From Candidatus Zixiibacteriota bacterium (GTDB taxonomy: Bacteria; Zixibacteria; MSB-5A5; GN15; FEB-12), in NCBI GenBank assembly GCA_022571845.1, contig JACZXB010000003.1, forward strand, positions 221,818-285,817: a DNA stretch of 64,000 bases, read 5' to 3'. How positions within the stretch are numbered: position 1 is the stretch's first letter; every line of letters begins with the position of its first letter. The position numbers were made by a program, and so were the translations under genes. The notes under the pieces were generated by a model. That model ran no database searches. It worked only from the letters and a program-made list of their open reading frames with translations, and had not been told where the DNA came from. Shown here piece by piece: positions 61,379 to 64,000 of the stretch.

Positions 61379-64000
61379 ATGAAAAAGCGCTATTTTTTCG
61401 TAAGTTTCCTCGCTATATTTTTCGCAGCATCGCACTCGATAATCATAACTGCCGCCGAAAAACCGTCAGAAAAAAGAGATGTTAACCCGATAATCCGGCA
61501 GATAGTGGATTACGCCCTGCCGGAGCTGGGCAATTACCCTGAAAAGAAGCCTGTTAAGACGAATGGACAGGGCACAGCGTCGCTGGGTGCCACTTCATTT
61601 TCAAGCTCGCCCGGTGTGACTATCGGCAATACTTATTATGATTTTCAGCATATTAACACTACCGGCCGGATGGTGGGAATAGGACACGAAATTACCGGCT
61701 CGGATACATCTACCTACATTCATTTCACCTGGATGGACCTGCCGGGTCCTGTTCTATCCAGTGGTAGAACAGCGGCTTACGTTTATGGCTCAGTTGGCAC
61801 GGGAGCCTTTGGCGGTAATTTTGCTCTCACATCTTCACCAGAATATGCCGGTTATTTCAATCTTGATGTTTCCCCGGACAATAGGGCAATAATAGCCGGG
61901 CATTATACGCCTGACGGCAATCCGTATAAATTTACCCCTACAGTCTGGTATGACAGCGCCGCATTGGCAGCCAATTTTGAGCATGTGTCAGTAGATTTTA
62001 CTCCTGGCTATGGTTGTTGGCCATTTCAAGTATGTGACACAGCCAAATTATGGCCGCATCTGGCTTTTCAGACCAGGCCCGACGGCAGCCACATTACACA
62101 CCTTACCGGATTGACATTTTTAGGCAGTTCAAGTCCTTATGCTTTTTATTATTACCGCAGGGAAGGGCACGCTGACAGCTCACTGGCGGATGGCTCACTT
62201 TCCAGCTGTTTTATACCCGGTGTGATTGACCCACTAGTTGAAGGCTGGGACTGTCCCTTGTTTATTGATTCCATTTGGGCAACTGTAGGGCTTGTAACGG
62301 CATCCAAGAAATCAGGCAAAGTTGCACTCGGCTGGACGGCTAATCTCCCGGAACCTGGCTGCGATACTTGTTCTATCAACGATGATTTGGGGACTTTGCG
62401 AAACAGAAATTTCAATGACCTCTATTATCAATCCTCAGATGACTATGGCGTCAACTGGAATCCCAGAGTGAACGTGACGCACTTTGATACCCTGACCGAC
62501 CGCTGGGGGCCATACAACGATATTACTATGCTCTGGACAGGAGATGCGCCTGACGAGGAGCTGCATATCGCCTGGGTGGCGGCAGATATAGAGCGCTATT
62601 TGTCACAGGGAATTTTAGGATACGGTTCGCGAATTTATCACTGGGCAGAGTCTTTTCCTGGTCTTAGTTTTGGGCCGCGAGTTGCAGCACATCTGAACCA
62701 AGACCCCATAATGTGCAGTCCTATCCCATTTAATTTGCTGCTGGCCAAACCGCAATTATCACAGTGCAACAATAATCTCTACATCTTATTTGCAGACCTC
62801 TGGGACGGCCACAACGGCGACCCGGCCAATCCCGACTGCTCACAGAGAGGCTATGATGGTTACTATTTTGGTTCGGTCAATGGCGAGCTGATGGTAACAA
62901 TCTCGGACAACAATGGCATAAGCTGGGACCTCCCTCATAATTTGACAAATTCTTTTACACCCAGCTGCGATTTTGAAGGCGGTGTAGTCGGTGCTTGTGA
63001 TTCCGACCATTTTGCTTCGATGGCGCCCTACGGATTTGTGACATCGGCCTCAGATGGGGCAGTTGCCGGCGCCACGGTTATACCTCGACCCGTCTCTTAT
63101 CCCAACACTGCCGGAGCGTCATGGCTGCCGGTCATGTATATTAACGACAAAGACCCCGGCACTGTCATATTTGACAATTCAACCTGGCAGAACAACCCGG
63201 TCAAATTTTTCTATATGGCCTGTGTTGGACCTGATCAGTTTGTCTATCCGGGCTCCGGCTGGTCGATTGATGATATTGGCTGGCCTGCATTCACAGAGCC
63301 TGGAGCTCAAAAAGACACTTCAGTATTTATCGAGAACACCGGTAGCACTCCGCTGGAGTACACAGTGATTGTTGAAGAATTAACGGGTCCGGCCGGATGG
63401 CTTGGCATTTCCGGCATCGATTCTCCAATTCCGGTGGGACAGATTGATCCTGTAACCATTCATCTCAATATTGGGGGAGTTATTGACCAGTGGGGAGTAG
63501 TTGAGGGCCTGCTAATAATGGACGCAGCAAGTCCTCTCCCTGATGATACTCTTCAGATTACTCTCATTATTACGGACACCATCATCGATTGTTTTGCTGA
63601 TACGATTTCAACAGGTGTCATTTCTCTGGCAGTTGGCTGCGGTGCTCAGTTTGGTTTGGGTGGCGCTGGCGGCTATGCAGGAGTCAGGATGGATTACTTC
63701 TATCATCCCAATGAATGTGATACGGTCGACTCAATTCCCGGTAATACCGAAATTTATTTGTATGATGGCAGCCCTATCTTTGGGAATATTGTCGACGGAG
63801 ATACCATATTATCAAACAGCATTTATGGACAAGGACCGCTGCAAGAAAATTCAATCTATGTTCTATCAGCGACTGAAGTCGATAATGAAGGTGAAGTCTT
63901 TAATTACTACAGGCTGCCTTTGCTGAGCAATGCCGATACCACGATTGGTGCTAGCCTTACATACTATGCGCCAAAGCTTACCCAGACCTGGGATTTTGGT
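61379..64000 (+). CDS. Large secreted protein, runs off the window
   Basis: AAGGAG precedes the ATG at 61379, and the frame is open to the last base (874 codons seen). A signal peptide (YFFVSFLAIFFAASHSIII) is followed by a long beta-rich region with BNR/sialidase-like features (SSDDYGVNWNPRVNVTH, ISDNNGISWDLPHNL, typical Asp-box-like turns). An Ig-like stretch (EPGAQKDTSVFIENTGSTPL, about 640-720) is followed by the module shared with the 59656 gene (TGVISLAVGCGAQFG, GVRMDYFYHPNECDTVDSIP, GDTILSNSIYG, YYAPKLTQTWDFG). A dockerin or sorting tail is expected beyond the edge. Confidence 0.8.
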   Translation, partial: MKKRYFFVSFLAIFFAASHSIIITAAEKPSEKRDVNPIIRQIVDYALPELGNYPEKKPVKTNGQGTASLGATSFSSSPGVTIGNTYYDFQHINTTGRMVGIGHEITGSDTSTYIHFTWMDLPGPVLSSGRTAAYVYGSVGTGAFGGNFALTSSPEYAGYFNLDVSPDNRAIIAGHYTPDGNPYKFTPTVWYDSAALAANFEHVSVDFTPGYGCWPFQVCDTAKLWPHLAFQTRPDGSHITHLTGLTFLGSSSPYAFYYYRREGHADSSLADGSLSSCFIPGVIDPLVEGWDCPLFIDSIWATVGLVTASKKSGKVALGWTANLPEPGCDTCSINDDLGTLRNRNFNDLYYQSSDDYGVNWNPRVNVTHFDTLTDRWGPYNDITMLWTGDAPDEELHIAWVAADIERYLSQGILGYGSRIYHWAESFPGLSFGPRVAAHLNQDPIMCSPIPFNLLLAKPQLSQCNNNLYILFADLWDGHNGDPANPDCSQRGYDGYYFGSVNGELMVTISDNNGISWDLPHNLTNSFTPSCDFEGGVVGACDSDHFASMAPYGFVTSASDGAVAGATVIPRPVSYPNTAGASWLPVMYINDKDPGTVIFDNSTWQNNPVKFFYMACVGPDQFVYPGSGWSIDDIGWPAFTEPGAQKDTSVFIENTGSTPLEYTVIVEELTGPAGWLGISGIDSPIPVGQIDPVTIHLNIGGVIDQWGVVEGLLIMDAASPLPDDTLQITLIITDTIIDCFADTISTGVISLAVGCGAQFGLGGAGGYAGVRMDYFYHPNECDTVDSIPGNTEIYLYDGSPIFGNIVDGDTILSNSIYGQGPLQENSIYVLSATEVDNEGEVFNYYRLPLLSNADTTIGASLTYYAPKLTQTWDFG

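Overview
The window looks like a chromosomal segment of a Gram-negative bacterium of the FCB / Zixibacteria-like type. This is inferred from gene style, not from a marker gene. The pointers are secreted proteins with two-part dockerin tails carrying an IFRGGPPP motif, a Por-secretion-like C-terminal sorting domain (YPNPFNPTTTISY), many lipoproteins, and type IV pilus / type II secretion parts. No rRNA gene, complete tRNA gene or CRISPR array is visible. Two genes run off the ends: a secretin at the left and a large secreted protein at the right.

Layout. 1-4.1 kb: pilus/secretion machinery (secretin, PilB/GspE-type ATPase, divergent PilC/GspF). 4.3-12.7 kb: a 2,512-residue Sec-exported Rhs/YD-repeat protein ending in a lipase-like domain, overlapped by an ankyrin lipoprotein, together a plausible toxin/immunity pair; then a dockerin protein. 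14-22.7 kb: accessory DNA with dispersed repeats, a transposase scrap, two integron attC-like sites, small cassette-like genes, a protein with a sorting tail and an 821-residue protein with a damaged metalloprotease motif. 22.5-27.7 kb: a tRNA-fMet-like fragment followed by three related genes. Two are tyrosine recombinases; the third carries the same N-terminal domain as one of them, but joined to a DNA methyltransferase. 27.9-38.1 kb: a defence/repair-like island with a decayed XRE regulator, a YhaO/SbcD-YhaN/SbcC-like pair, an OLD-family nuclease with a KTSC protein, and an 838-residue metallophosphoesterase with a small partner gene.

39.2-43.2 kb: two copper-oxidase genes, one fusing a tyrosinase to a galactose/glyoxal-oxidase domain through a helix-hairpin-helix linker. 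43.6-50.2 kb: a giant kinase-TPR-GAF-AAA+-Fis regulator, four TGCGCA sites and a sigma54-like promoter in front of a small exported peptide, then a WYL-type regulator and a patatin phospholipase. 50.4-52.2 kb: a REP-associated transposase flanked by REP hairpins, a lipoprotein and another dispersed repeat copy. 52.2-55.5 kb: GIY-YIG protein, atypical SDR, methyltransferase and a glycosyltransferase split in two. 55.5-64 kb: secreted FG-GAP and dockerin proteins, a DUF885 metallopeptidase and two divergent paralogous secreted proteins.

The strongest candidate for an undescribed system is the 22.5-27.7 kb module. A DNA methyltransferase has taken over the DNA-reading N-terminal domain of the neighbouring recombinase, and that domain is identical over an 18-residue block despite 13 synonymous codon changes. 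The methyltransferase may therefore mark the same DNA site that the recombinase cuts. Second candidates are the regulator/exported-peptide locus at 43.6-48.4 kb, the metallophosphoesterase pair at 35.1-38.1 kb and the tyrosinase/galactose-oxidase fusion.
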